DNA of 41,581 nt from Pseudobdellovibrionaceae bacterium (lineage in GTDB: Bacteria > Bdellovibrionota > Bdellovibrionia > Bdellovibrionales > UBA1609), in the NCBI GenBank assembly GCA_947444305.1, contig CANEZP010000022.1, forward strand, positions 1-41,581, in the 5' to 3' direction. The notes below the pieces were generated by a model that made no database searches, had not been told where the DNA came from, and worked only from the letters and a program-made list of their open reading frames with translations. This document shows positions 9,491 through 17,269 of the stretch, piece after piece (the stretch's first letter is position 1; each line of letters begins with the position of its first letter). The position numbers were made by a program, and so were the translations under genes.

Positions 9491-10273
9491 CTAAGAATGA
9501 CGTTGCACGCGCGCTAAGAGGTGGCGCAGGAGATCGATCTTGCCGTCGAGCTCTTCTTTCGCCCGGCTGGGGAGCTCAACGTCCGAAAGGTCTTCGGGTT
9601 GGTAGGCACGCTGGTTGACCAGTTTTAAGCGTTTGATGATCTCGGGGTGGGCGCCGAAGGACCGTTCAGATTCCTGCAACGCCGCCGACGCTTTCTCGAT
9701 GTCATTGCGTACGATAAAGGCATCGACCAGGGACAGGATTCGCTCGAGCTCCGAGCCCTGCCGCTCGCCCACGGGCCTTAGCGGAGCGGGATCTTCGGTG
9801 CGCAAATAGTCGATCTGCGGGATTTGTTTCATCTCGAACAAGTCGTCTTCGTACTCGTCGGCCGTGAGCGATTCAAGTTTGCGCACGGCCTTCATCGCCT
9901 TCTCGTTGTTGGGCGCTAAGAACAGCACCATCTTAAAAGAGCGAAGGGCTTCCTTCGGCTTTTGCGCTTTCAAATAGCATTCGGCCAGGAGCGAATGCGC
10001 GAGGATATTGTCGGGGGAGAGGTCCACCGCTTTTTCGAGTTCTTCGAGTGCTCCGTTCGCGTTCTCGCGATCTAGAAAAACTTTTGCTAATGCTATGCGT
10101 CCGCCGCCGAAATTGGGATTGTACTGCACCCCGCGCACGGCGATACGAAAAGCCTCTTCCAGTAATCCCATTTTGCGGTACGCTTCGGTAAGCGGCGCGA
10201 ACACTTGGGACTTCGGATCTTTCTGTAAGAGCAGTTGATACTTTTCGATGAGGTCGGCTTCAATTTCGTGCAT
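9491..10273 (-). CDS. Tetratricopeptide repeat protein
   Basis: This is a 260-residue cytoplasmic TPR protein. About four consecutive TPR units can be read in residues 10-145, with canonical small-residue spacing (QVFAPLTEAYRKMGLLEEAF; GALEELEKAVDLSPDN; AHSLLAECYLKAQKPKEALRSFKMVLFLAPNNEKA). The C-terminal half is charged and less regular. There is no signal peptide. TPR proteins serve as protein-interaction scaffolds, and the partner cannot be read from sequence. The ATG start is at 10273 and the gene is divergent from ruvC. It is 60 bases upstream of efp on the same strand, so the two could share a transcript. I cannot assign a specific function. Confidence 0.85.
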   Translation of the reverse strand: MHEIEADLIEKYQLLLQKDPKSQVFAPLTEAYRKMGLLEEAFRIAVRGVQYNPNFGGGRIALAKVFLDRENANGALEELEKAVDLSPDNILAHSLLAECYLKAQKPKEALRSFKMVLFLAPNNEKAMKAVRKLESLTADEYEDDLFEMKQIPQIDYLRTEDPAPLRPVGERQGSELERILSLVDAFIVRNDIEKASAALQESERSFGAHPEIIKRLKLVNQRAYQPEDLSDVELPSRAKEELDGKIDLLRHLLARVQRHS

Positions 10274-10367
10274 TGCCTATAAGTTTCGCATTTTAATTTG
10301 GACGTAGCAATAGGTTGTGGGTTTTGCCTTAGGTAAAAATGCAGGTAAATATGCAGGTAACTATACG

Positions 10368-10886
10368 GTGGATTTGATATTAGGTTTAGATCCGGGAACC
10401 AGAAACGCGGGCTTCGGCATCGTCTCGGTCGATGGCGATCGCATCCGCTACGTCGATTGCGGTGTCATCAAGTTGCGCGAAGACCACGCCCTCGGCCCAC
10501 GTCTGCACGTTTTGAACGAGGGGCTGCAATCTATTTTTAGCCGCCATCGCATACACACAACGGTTGTGGAAAAAGTCTTTTTCGGCAAAAATGCCGACAG
10601 CGCATTCAAGCTCGGGCACGCCCGGGGAGTTTGCCTGATGGCGGCCGCGGCCGCCGGTGCCGGCATTGAAGAGTACGCGGCAAAGTACGTCAAAAAATGC
10701 GTCACGGGCACGGGTGCCGCTTCGAAAGAACACGTGCAGATGATCGTGCTCGCGGCACTCAACATGAAACCGCAAGTGATGGCGGCCGATGCTTCGGATG
10801 CGTTAGCCCTGGCGATCACGCACGCACGGCTCCGCGATATTAATGCCAGGGTGAAGCGCGCTCTGGAAAAGGAGAATGAACTTTGA
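10368..10886 (+). CDS. ruvC: Crossover junction endodeoxyribonuclease RuvC
   Basis: RuvC resolves Holliday junctions by symmetrical nicking, guided by RuvAB. The four catalytic acidic residues are all visible: D8 in LGLDPGTRNAG, the E of VVEKVFF, and two aspartates in DASDALALAITH. KNADSAFKLGHARGV is the family's second signature. I chose the GTG at 10368 because it gives VDLILGLDPG, matching the usual N-terminus. An in-frame GTG at 10317 would add 17 residues containing a tiny repeat (GKNAGKYAGNYT) with no family counterpart. The resulting 172 residues match E. coli RuvC (173). The stop overlaps the ruvA start as TTGA, so the ruvCAB genes form one operon, divergent from the TPR gene. Confidence 0.95.
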   Translation: MDLILGLDPGTRNAGFGIVSVDGDRIRYVDCGVIKLREDHALGPRLHVLNEGLQSIFSRHRIHTTVVEKVFFGKNADSAFKLGHARGVCLMAAAAAGAGIEEYAAKYVKKCVTGTGAASKEHVQMIVLAALNMKPQVMAADASDALALAITHARLRDINARVKRALEKENEL

Positions 10887-11452
10887 TCGGTTATTTACAA
10901 GGTCGGCCGCTACGTTTCGGGACCGACCATTTGATTTTACTTGTCCAGGGCGTCGGTTACGAAGTGCACTGTTCGACCCAAAGTTTGCAAGATCTCGAAG
11001 GCAAAACCTTCGTTGAAGTTTGGGTGCACACGCACGTGCGCGAAGATGCGTTTACGCTTTTCGGATTTTCGTCGGAGGACGAGCGCGCTTTGTTCCAATC
11101 CTTAACCAAAGTAAACGGCGTCGGCCCGAAAAGCGCGTTGAACATTCTTTCCGGCGCGCCGACTAAGCAGATCGTGCAGTGGATCGAAGATTCGAACACC
11201 GGCGCGCTTTCAAAACTGCCGAAGATCGGCAAGAAGACGGCCGAGCAAATTGTTTTGACGTTACAAGGCAAATTCGTGCGCGCCGAAGCGGGTTCCGCGT
11301 CCTCGCGCTTTACGGCCCGCCCGCAAATCGTCTCGGCGCTCGTGAACTTGGGCTTCCGGCTTGGCGACGTCGAAAAGGTGGTCGATCAAATGCCCGCCGA
11401 CACCGACCTCGAAGGCGGCTTGCGCAGCGCCCTCTCGGCTTTGACCCAGTGA
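10883..11452 (+). CDS. ruvA: Holliday junction branch migration protein RuvA
   Basis: RuvA binds four-way DNA junctions as a tetramer and loads the RuvB motor. The N-terminal OB fold begins MIGYLQGRPL and contains GVGYEV. The helix-hairpin-helix pair is clear: FQSLTKVNGVGPKSALNIL and LSKLPKIGKKTAEQIVLTL. The C-terminal RuvB-contacting domain follows a variable linker (residues about 138-189, with the conserved ALVNLGF). The length of 189 is usual. The start is TTG inside the ruvC stop (TTGA), an unusual start codon seen at two other coupled junctions in this window. ruvB follows 13 bases after the stop. Confidence 0.96.
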   Translation: MIGYLQGRPLRFGTDHLILLVQGVGYEVHCSTQSLQDLEGKTFVEVWVHTHVREDAFTLFGFSSEDERALFQSLTKVNGVGPKSALNILSGAPTKQIVQWIEDSNTGALSKLPKIGKKTAEQIVLTLQGKFVRAEAGSASSRFTARPQIVSALVNLGFRLGDVEKVVDQMPADTDLEGGLRSALSALTQ

Positions 11453-11465
11453 TTGGAATTTGAAT

Positions 11466-12464
11466 ATGGATATCGAGCGCTACATCGACGGCGATAAAAA
11501 AGAAGACGACGGCAATCTCGAAGTAACGCTTCGCCCGCAGGCGTTCGAGGACTTTCCGGGCCAAGACAAAGTGAAGCAAAAGCTTAAAGTGTTCACGTCC
11601 GCCGCGAAAAAACGCGAGCAACCGATGGATCACGCGCTGCTTTGCGGTCCTCCCGGTTTGGGCAAGACGACGCTGGCGCATATTTTAGCGAATACGCTCG
11701 GCGCCGATTTCAAATCGACCTCGGGTCCGGCGCTTCACCGCAAAGGTGACCTCGCGGCCATCCTGACTTCATTGAAGCCCGGTTCCGTTTTCTTCATCGA
11801 CGAGATTCATCGCTTGAACCGGGACGTCGAAGAATACCTTTACAGCGCGATGGAGGATTTTTACATCGACATCGTGACCGGGGATGGACTCGGCGCGCGC
11901 TCGATGCGCTTCGCACTCGCGCCGTTCACGTTAGTCGGTGCGACGACGCGTGCGGGTTTGCTTAAAGCACCTTTTCGCGATCGTTTCGGCATCGTTGAAC
12001 GTTTGAGTTTTTATGACCGCGAATCGCTAGTCACGATCCTAACTCGATCGGCTGAATTGCTGGCCATCCGCCTTGACGCTTCGGGCGCGGATCAAATCGC
12101 GAGGCGTTCGCGCGGCACACCGCGGGTTGCGAATCGTTTGTTGAAGCGGGTTCGCGATTACGCCGACGTGCACGGCGACGGGCACATTGACGCCAAGCTT
12201 GCCGAATACGCGCTTAACGAACTCGAGGTCGATCAATTAGGTTTAGATCCGATGGATCGGCGGATCTTGCAATTGATCCAAGATAAGTACGGCGGCGGGC
12301 CGGTCGGGATCGATACTTTATCGGCCGCCCTTTCCGAAGAAGCCGACACGCTTGAGGAAGTTTACGAACCGTTTCTTCTGCAGGAGGGGCTGATTCAAAA
12401 AACTCCACGCGGGCGAACGATCACCGAACTGAGCCGGCAGCATCTTAAGAAGATCGAGTCTTAG
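11466..12464 (+). CDS. ruvB: Holliday junction branch migration helicase RuvB
   Basis: RuvB is the AAA+ hexameric motor that drives branch migration with RuvA. Walker A is GPPGLGKTT, Walker B FFIDEIHRL, sensor 1 GATTRAGLL, and the arginine finger lies in APFRDRFGI. The C-terminal winged helix (about 255-332) includes DKYGGGPVGIDTLSAALSEE and ends with the family's RGRTITELSRQHL. The start is taken as the ATG at 11466 with GGA seven to nine bases upstream; an alternative TTG two codons earlier is in frame. The length of 332 matches the family. It completes ruvCAB. No terminator follows directly; the nearest hairpin with a T-run is about 220 bases downstream. Confidence 0.96.
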   Translation: MDIERYIDGDKKEDDGNLEVTLRPQAFEDFPGQDKVKQKLKVFTSAAKKREQPMDHALLCGPPGLGKTTLAHILANTLGADFKSTSGPALHRKGDLAAILTSLKPGSVFFIDEIHRLNRDVEEYLYSAMEDFYIDIVTGDGLGARSMRFALAPFTLVGATTRAGLLKAPFRDRFGIVERLSFYDRESLVTILTRSAELLAIRLDASGADQIARRSRGTPRVANRLLKRVRDYADVHGDGHIDAKLAEYALNELEVDQLGLDPMDRRILQLIQDKYGGGPVGIDTLSAALSEEADTLEEVYEPFLLQEGLIQKTPRGRTITELSRQHLKKIES

Positions 12465-12807
12465 AATTCTCATTTCGAAACGCCCGAACGTTCACAGAAC
12501 AAAATTTTTCGGCGTGGTTATATTTGAACTGAAAGATATAAGTACGCGAATTCTCTGGATATACAAATTCAGTAGGGTTGCCCGTCGTTCACAAATTACG
12601 TTTATTCCGGTTGCGGGATGACGATGGGCGTCGTATTCTGAATTCACCAAATAACTAAATAAACACCCCAAATACAAATGCCCAGTTTCGCCGGTCTAAC
12701 CCACCGGCGAAACATTTTTCAGCGCCTTATCGTGAGACGAAGCGTTCACAGAATTAGGGCCCGCCGCGCAAGATTGCTAACATTATAAGTAGGGGAGCAT
12801 TCACCAA
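12465..12807. other. AT-rich intergenic region with repeated TTCAC motifs
   Basis: This 343-base gap between ruvB and the TIGR02147 gene holds no open frame that looks coding and no tRNA that I can fold. It contains five same-direction copies of TTCAC[A/C][A/G]A[A/T], at 12491, 12588, 12643, 12745 and 12800, the last running into the start codon at 12808. It also contains one intrinsic terminator (12685-12719). The composition is noticeably more AT-rich than the flanking genes. Confidence 0.6.
12685..12719 (+). terminator. Rho-independent terminator
   Basis: A perfect 11-bp stem (GTTTCGCCGGT / ACCGGCGAAAC) encloses a 7-base loop and is followed by ATTTTT on the plus strand. It is the only candidate terminator for ruvCAB, although 220 bases separate it from ruvB. 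It may instead attenuate or insulate the downstream TIGR02147 transcript. Confidence 0.8.
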
Positions 12808-13668
12808 ATGTCGGAAGCTAAGGTTCTCGGTGCGCGCACTTCACCGGACATTTTCAACTACCACGAGTATCGTGCGTTCCTGCGCGATCAGCTCCAGTAT
12901 TTGAAAGCTTCGCAAAACATTTCTCTTCGTCAGATCGGAAAACTAAGCGGCGTGAGCGATAGCTATATCTCCATGGTCGTCTCGGGCCATCGCCGTTTGA
13001 GCGAAGAACAACTTAAAAAGTTGGTGCCGGCACTGCAGCTCGAACGTTCGGAAGCCTCGTACCTTTCGTGGTTGATCTCCGTCGTCGACGCCGAATCTCC
13101 CGAAGCCCAGCTCGAAGCACTTAAAAAGATTCAACGCTTTCGCGGTTACCAAAATCTAAACCCGCTCGAAATTGAAACGTACAAATACCTCGAGCACTGG
13201 TACCACATCGCGATTCGCGAATTAGCCCAGGTCACCGGCTTCAATCCCGATCCGAAATGGGTGCAGGCGGCGTTAAGATATAAAGTTGCGTTGCCGGAAA
13301 TTAAAGAAGCGTTGAACTTCTTGGTCGAACATAAATTCTTAGAACGGGATGCCTCGGGCAAGCTTTCCAAGCCCGATAAACTCGTCCAGTGCAAAACCGG
13401 CGTGCTTAAAGCCGCGCTCACTAAATTCCACACCGAGATGCTCACGCTCGCGGCGCAATCCATTTCCGAGATCGAAAGCGAAGAGCGTAACATTAGTGCC
13501 TTCACCACGGCCATCCCCAGCGAAAAAGTGCCGGAGGCCAAGCGCATTCTTGAAGAAGCGCGGCAAAAAATAATCGAGCTCGCGCAAAATTCCGGCGAGG
13601 GCGACGTCGTTTATCATTTTGGGTTTTTAGCTTTTCCGTTGAGTCATAAATCTGGGGGCAAGTCTTGA
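12808..13668 (+). CDS. TIGR02147 family (DUF4423) helix-turn-helix protein
   Basis: This is a putative transcription regulator of the TIGR02147 family, best known from Bdellovibrio-like bacteria and Fibrobacter, with no defined ligand. The N-terminal signature FNYHEYRAFLRDQLQYLK is followed by a Cro-like helix-turn-helix (ISLRQIGKLSGVSDSYISMVVSGHRRLSE, about residues 41-70). The C-terminal half carries the family's acidic/aromatic domain (YLEHWYHIAIRELAQ and LNFLVEHKFLERD), resembling a second winged helix. The ATG start is preceded by AGGGGAG. Its TGA overlaps the TTG start of the lipoprotein gene, so regulator and lipoprotein are coupled, a layout I recall as common for this family. The upstream gap holds five repeated motifs that may be operators, the last overlapping the start codon. 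Confidence 0.85.
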   Translation: MSEAKVLGARTSPDIFNYHEYRAFLRDQLQYLKASQNISLRQIGKLSGVSDSYISMVVSGHRRLSEEQLKKLVPALQLERSEASYLSWLISVVDAESPEAQLEALKKIQRFRGYQNLNPLEIETYKYLEHWYHIAIRELAQVTGFNPDPKWVQAALRYKVALPEIKEALNFLVEHKFLERDASGKLSKPDKLVQCKTGVLKAALTKFHTEMLTLAAQSISEIESEERNISAFTTAIPSEKVPEAKRILEEARQKIIELAQNSGEGDVVYHFGFLAFPLSHKSGGKS

Positions 13669-14312
13669 AAGCAGTACGTACAATAATGATGAGCACGGTC
13701 ACCGCCGCGGTTCTTGTTTCCTTTCAGAATTGTAGTCCGGTCTCGAACGGCAGCCGCGGCCCCGCGGGCATCGAGATGCAGCAGCAGACGGGCGGCACCA
13801 CCACCGATAACCCCAAGCCTACGGTGCAGGTCTCGATCATGCCCCATTCGGTCGCGGCGGTCGGCGAACTCACGATCTGCGTTGAAGACGTAAGATTCAA
13901 ACGCGAATCGGTGCAAACCTTAGGCGGCCACTCATTCCGCACGAACTCGGTCGGTGACAACGATTTACGCAAAGCCGGTAAGGACCTGGCGAGAAAACTG
14001 CGCGGGCGTGACATCACGATCGTGAAAGAAGGAACTTTCATCGACGCGTTCAGCCTTCCGCGCGGAGATTACAATGTCGTCGAGCTTATCTTGGATGACG
14101 AATGCGAAGCCGATAAAAGTCTAACGGTCCGCACCGCCCACGGCGCGCTCAGCACCAAAGAACGGGTGACATTACGCTTCGACGGCAACGGTCGCGCCGC
14201 CGGCACCGAGGCGTTGCAGCTTAATATGCATTCGATTTTGGAAGCGTTAACGAACATCCAAACGGGCGGCGAGATCCGTCGCACGCTCGAAGCCGCACGC
14301 GGAAATTTCTAG
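13665..14312 (+). CDS. Putative lipoprotein coupled to a TIGR02147 regulator
   Basis: The function is unknown. The N-terminus (MKAVRTIMMSTVTAAVLVSFQNCS) is a short signal sequence ending in an FQNC lipobox; the asparagine at -1 departs from the usual G/A/S but seems to recur in Bdellovibrio-type lipoproteins. Mature residues look beta-rich (VQVSIMPHSVAAVGELTICVEDVRFK, then a stretch that resembles a DUF4382-like fold with DYNVVELILDD). That resemblance is weak. The TTG start overlaps the TGA of the regulator and has a GGGGGCAAG ribosome site inside that gene; ATGs eight and nine codons later are alternatives but would shorten the signal sequence. Its TAG stop shares CTAG with the opposing gene. 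Being co-translated suggests it is regulated with, or senses for, the TIGR02147 protein (inference). Confidence 0.75.
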   Translation: MKAVRTIMMSTVTAAVLVSFQNCSPVSNGSRGPAGIEMQQQTGGTTTDNPKPTVQVSIMPHSVAAVGELTICVEDVRFKRESVQTLGGHSFRTNSVGDNDLRKAGKDLARKLRGRDITIVKEGTFIDAFSLPRGDYNVVELILDDECEADKSLTVRTAHGALSTKERVTLRFDGNGRAAGTEALQLNMHSILEALTNIQTGGEIRRTLEAARGNF

Positions 14313-14569
14313 TAATACGGACCGGAGCAGTCGTACGAGGTTTTCGAAAAGTACGCCTGCGATCCCGCTTCGGAACAATGTTTATAATAGAAGGCCCAAG
14401 GTTTGCCGCCGCGGCGGTCGGGCATATTCTTACGAAAAGTGAAATTGTCGGCGGCGTAGGCTGCGGCCGGTGCTGAACTGTCGCCGTCCGTGTACGGCAT
14501 TTTGTATCCGCCCGAAGAGGCGCACGCGGTTGTGCAAACGAGAACTGCGAAGACGATCCATGACTTCAT
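14309..14569 (-). CDS. Small putative lipoprotein (86 aa)
   Basis: This short secreted protein has a signal sequence, MKSWIVFAVLVCTTAC, with a standard lipobox (TTAC, cysteine at residue 16). The mature part is about 70 residues, rich in tyrosine, serine and glycine, with two more cysteines (near KHC and YDC) that could pair in the periplasm. No family is recognised. It is convergent with the preceding lipoprotein, the two stop codons sharing the palindrome CTAG, and divergent from lpxC. The clean lipobox supports a real gene despite the size; the function is unknown. Confidence 0.68.
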   Translation of the reverse strand: MKSWIVFAVLVCTTACASSGGYKMPYTDGDSSAPAAAYAADNFTFRKNMPDRRGGKPWAFYYKHCSEAGSQAYFSKTSYDCSGPYY

Positions 14570-14735
14570 TTCTCAATGGTAGCACGCGGCGGCCGTGATG
14601 AACCACAGCATCCTTTTTACAACACTTGTTGCGGAAAAACCGCCGGTCACCCACACTCGACGAAGGGCTGAAGATAGAAGTTTCAAGACGTTACGACGGC
14701 TTGCTTAGTTCTTCGTCGGGGATTTTAACGGCGGC

Positions 14736-14759
14736 ATAGGACTTGTATATATAGGACTT
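14736..14759 (+). promoter_or_regulatory. Possible lpxC promoter region with direct repeat
   Basis: ATAGGACTT occurs twice (14736-14744 and 14751-14759) around TGTATATATA, an AT-rich stretch that could serve as a -10 element. This ends 17 bases before the lpxC GTG. The repeat spacing of 15 bases is suggestive but unproven; no clear -35 is visible. Confidence 0.3.
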
Positions 14760-14776
14760 ACCGCGGGGGTGTTTGA

Positions 14777-15688
14777 GTGTTTTTGCAGAGAACGATTCGT
14801 CAGAGAGTTTCGGTTGAAGGCATCGGTCTGCATACCGGCAAGCCCGCGAAGTTAACCTTTTGTCCCGCGCCCGAAGGCACCGGCATCTACTTCGTTCGCC
14901 GCGATCTACCCGGTGCTCCCGCAATTTCTACCGCCGCCAATTGCGTAACCGCAACGACCATGGCAACCACCCTCGGTGGTGAAGCCTTTTCGGTATCGAC
15001 GGTCGAGCACTGCTTATCCACGGTCGCGGCCCTTCGCATCGACAATTTGTTCATCGAACTCGACGGTCCGGAAATTCCGATCGGCGACGGTAGCGCGATG
15101 CCGTTCCTCGAAGCGATCCTCTCTGCCGGATTGGCCGAGCAGAATGAACCCCGAAAGTACGCGTACATCACTCAGCCGATTTTCATGGGTGACCAGGACA
15201 AGCATGCTTACGTCAGTCCGTATAACGGTCTTCGCATTACGGCCACCATCGAATTTCCGCATCCAAAGATCGGCCACCAAACTTTCGACATCGACATCAC
15301 CGAACAATCCTTCACGCGTGAAATTGCCCGCGCCCGCACTTTCGGCTTCATGAAAGACGTTGAGGTCATGCGCGCGCGCGGTCTAGCCTTGGGCGGATCT
15401 TTGGAAAACGCCGTCGTTCTCGACCACGCCGAGATTTTAAATCCGGAAGGCGTACGGTGGGAAAACGAGTTCGTGCGTCACAAAGTTTTAGATGCCCTGG
15501 GCGATCTCGTGACGCTCGGGATGCCCGTTATGGGTCACCTGGTGCTCCATAAAGCCGGGCATGACCTGATGAACCGTTTGGTTCGCAAAATCGTCGACTC
15601 ACCTGATCGGTACCGACACATTGAGCTGGGTGCCGATATTCCGGGGACCCACATGGACTCGTTGACCCCAACTATTCTGGCGCGATAA
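14777..15688 (+). CDS. lpxC: UDP-3-O-acyl-N-acetylglucosamine deacetylase LpxC
   Basis: LpxC is the zinc enzyme for the committed step of lipid A synthesis, removing acetate from UDP-3-O-acyl-GlcNAc. The signature STVEH gives the catalytic E77 and zinc ligand H78. The other zinc ligands lie in HKVLDALGDL (H and D), and HKAGHDLMNRLV carries the conserved active-site histidine. The N-terminus RTIRQRVSVEGIGLHTGKP and the motif PEIPIGDGSAMPF are typical. The length of 303 matches the family (E. coli 305). The start is GTG with GCGGGGG upstream. It is transcribed away from the small lipoprotein, and alanine dehydrogenase follows 94 bases downstream. Its presence shows that the organism makes lipid A. 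Confidence 0.96.
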   Translation: MFLQRTIRQRVSVEGIGLHTGKPAKLTFCPAPEGTGIYFVRRDLPGAPAISTAANCVTATTMATTLGGEAFSVSTVEHCLSTVAALRIDNLFIELDGPEIPIGDGSAMPFLEAILSAGLAEQNEPRKYAYITQPIFMGDQDKHAYVSPYNGLRITATIEFPHPKIGHQTFDIDITEQSFTREIARARTFGFMKDVEVMRARGLALGGSLENAVVLDHAEILNPEGVRWENEFVRHKVLDALGDLVTLGMPVMGHLVLHKAGHDLMNRLVRKIVDSPDRYRHIELGADIPGTHMDSLTPTILAR

Positions 15689-15782
15689 CTTTTCCCTCAA
15701 GCGGGCGATCACGATTGGTCGCTTGCAACAAATCGAAGAGTGACGTTCACTAGTCACTCACAATATTCGGTGGGGGATAATC

Positions 15783-16892
15783 ATGATCATCGGTGTTCCA
15801 AAAGAAATTAAGATCAGCGAAAACCGCGTCGGTTTGACCGAGTCGGGCGTAAAGCAATTGGTCAAAGAAGGCCACACGCTTTTTGTTGAGAACGATGCCG
15901 GCGTCGGCAGCGGCATCACTAATGCCGACTATGAGCGCGCGGGCGCAAAAATCCTCGCGACCAAGAAAGAGATCTACGCGAAAGCGGACATGATCGTGAA
16001 GGTTAAAGAACCGTTGCCGGATGAATATGACCTCCTCCGCGAAAACCAAATCTTATACACGTACCTGCACCTCGCGGCCGAGCCCAAACTGACGCGTGTT
16101 CTCGTCGAGCGTAAAGTCAAAGCCGTCGCTTACGAAACCATCCAGTTCGCGGACGGTTCTTTGCCGTTGCTGACCCCGATGTCGGAAGTCGCGGGCCGCA
16201 TGGCGACGCAAGTCGGTGCTTACTATCTACAAAAAGATCACGGCGGCAAAGGCATTCTACTCGGCGGCGTCACGGGCGTTGCGCGCGGTAAAGTTGCGGT
16301 CGTCGGCGGTGGTATCGTCGGCGTGAACGCGGCGAAGATGGCCGTCGGTCTCGGCGCCGAAGTCACGATCTTGGACGTAAACCGTGCTCGTTTAGAGTAC
16401 CTCGATCATATTTTCCAGGGCCGTATCTCGACGTTGTACTCCAACATGGGCAACATCGAAAAAACGGTTGCCGAGTGCGACTTGCTCGTCGGCGCGGTTC
16501 TAATCACCGGCCACAAGGCTCCGACTTTGGTTTCGAAAGCCATGGTCACGTCGATGGGCCCTGGTGCGGTCGTCGTCGACGTTGCCGTCGATCAAGGCGG
16601 TTGCATCGAAACTTGCCGTCCGACTTCGCACACCACGCCCACGTACGAAGTGGACGGGGTAATTCATTATTGCGTACCGAACATGCCGGGCGTCGTGGCC
16701 CGCACTTCGACTTACGCTTTGACCAGCGCGACGATTCGTTACGCATCGATGCTGGCCGCGATGGGCGTCGAGGACGCGATCGCGCGTGATCCGGCGCTTT
16801 ACAAAGGCTTGAACGTTTACGGCGGTCACGTCGTGTACGAACCGGTCGCGAAGGATTTGGGCATGGAGTACAAACCTTATCGTCCCATGTAG
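15783..16892 (+). CDS. ald: Alanine dehydrogenase
   Basis: This enzyme interconverts L-alanine with pyruvate, ammonia and NADH. It feeds carbon and nitrogen metabolism and can supply alanine for peptidoglycan. The N-terminal [19 protein letters not shown] is the family signature. The catalytic K75 is in VKVKEP and H96 in YLHLA. The NAD Rossmann loop is [17 protein letters not shown], with the ribose-binding D in ILDVNRARL. The length of 369 is usual for the hexameric enzyme. A strong ribosome site (GGTGGGGGATAATC) precedes the ATG. It stands alone with its own terminator 43 bases after the stop. Confidence is very high. Confidence 0.97.
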   Translation: MIIGVPKEIKISENRVGLTESGVKQLVKEGHTLFVENDAGVGSGITNADYERAGAKILATKKEIYAKADMIVKVKEPLPDEYDLLRENQILYTYLHLAAEPKLTRVLVERKVKAVAYETIQFADGSLPLLTPMSEVAGRMATQVGAYYLQKDHGGKGILLGGVTGVARGKVAVVGGGIVGVNAAKMAVGLGAEVTILDVNRARLEYLDHIFQGRISTLYSNMGNIEKTVAECDLLVGAVLITGHKAPTLVSKAMVTSMGPGAVVVDVAVDQGGCIETCRPTSHTTPTYEVDGVIHYCVPNMPGVVARTSTYALTSATIRYASMLAAMGVEDAIARDPALYKGLNVYGGHVVYEPVAKDLGMEYKPYRPM

Positions 16893-16934
16893 TCCGCGCG
16901 CGGCCGTCGTGGCTGCGTGTATATTCGGAAGCTG

Positions 16935-16969
16935 AAAAAAACACCCGCGCAAGCGGGTGTTTTTTTTTT
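16935..16969. terminator. Bidirectional Rho-independent terminator
   Basis: The stem ACACCCGC / GCGGGTGT closes a GCAA tetraloop, with a run of A before and a run of nine T after it, so it can work in both directions. It terminates ald on the plus strand and could stop minus-strand transcription coming through the repeat array from comEC. Confidence 0.92.
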
Positions 16970-17043
16970 GGGTGAAGGACTGTAGGTACAGAGTGTCCAG
17001 TAGGCGGACGGGTTGTGTGGGAAGGTTGTTTGGGGTGAATGTG

Positions 17044-17260
17044 AACTCTGTACAGACAGAGTGCCCGACTTATTAACTCTGTACAGACAGAGTGCCCGAC
17101 TTATTAACTCTGTACAGACAGAGTGCCCGACTTATTAACTCTGTACAGACAGAGCGCCCGACTTATTAACTCTGTACAGGCAGAGCATCCGACCTATCAA
17201 CTCCGTACAAACAGAGCATCCAACTAACCAACTCTGTACAAACAAAGTCCATCCCCATCC
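17044..17260. repeat. 31-bp tandem repeat array, seven copies
   Basis: Seven copies with an exact 31-base period begin at 17044, 17075, 17106, 17137, 17168, 17199 and 17230. Copies 1-3 are identical, copy 4 has one change, and copies 5-7 diverge progressively towards comEC. Each unit starts AACTCTGTACAGACAGAG, which holds a stem (CTCTGT / ACAGAG, loop ACAG) and the palindrome TCTGTACAGA; the rest of the unit is TGCCCGACTTATT. A degenerate trace may exist at about 16980-17000. The period is not a multiple of three and no gene covers it. It lies between the convergent ald and comEC genes. Confidence 0.93.
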
Positions 17261-17269
17261 GCACCCAAC

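Noticed and set aside
10317-10367. Upstream GTG start for ruvC with GKNAGKYAGNY repeat
   Set aside because: Known RuvC proteins begin at the ILGLDPG strand; the extra residues come from a small direct repeat (ATGCAGGTAA) in the leader.
15689-15782. Terminator after lpxC
   Set aside because: The only pairing (CAAGCG with CGCTTG) is short and has no T-run.
17044-17260. Repeat array as CRISPR
   Set aside because: The units abut with no spacers and are exact 31-base tandem copies; no cas gene is near.
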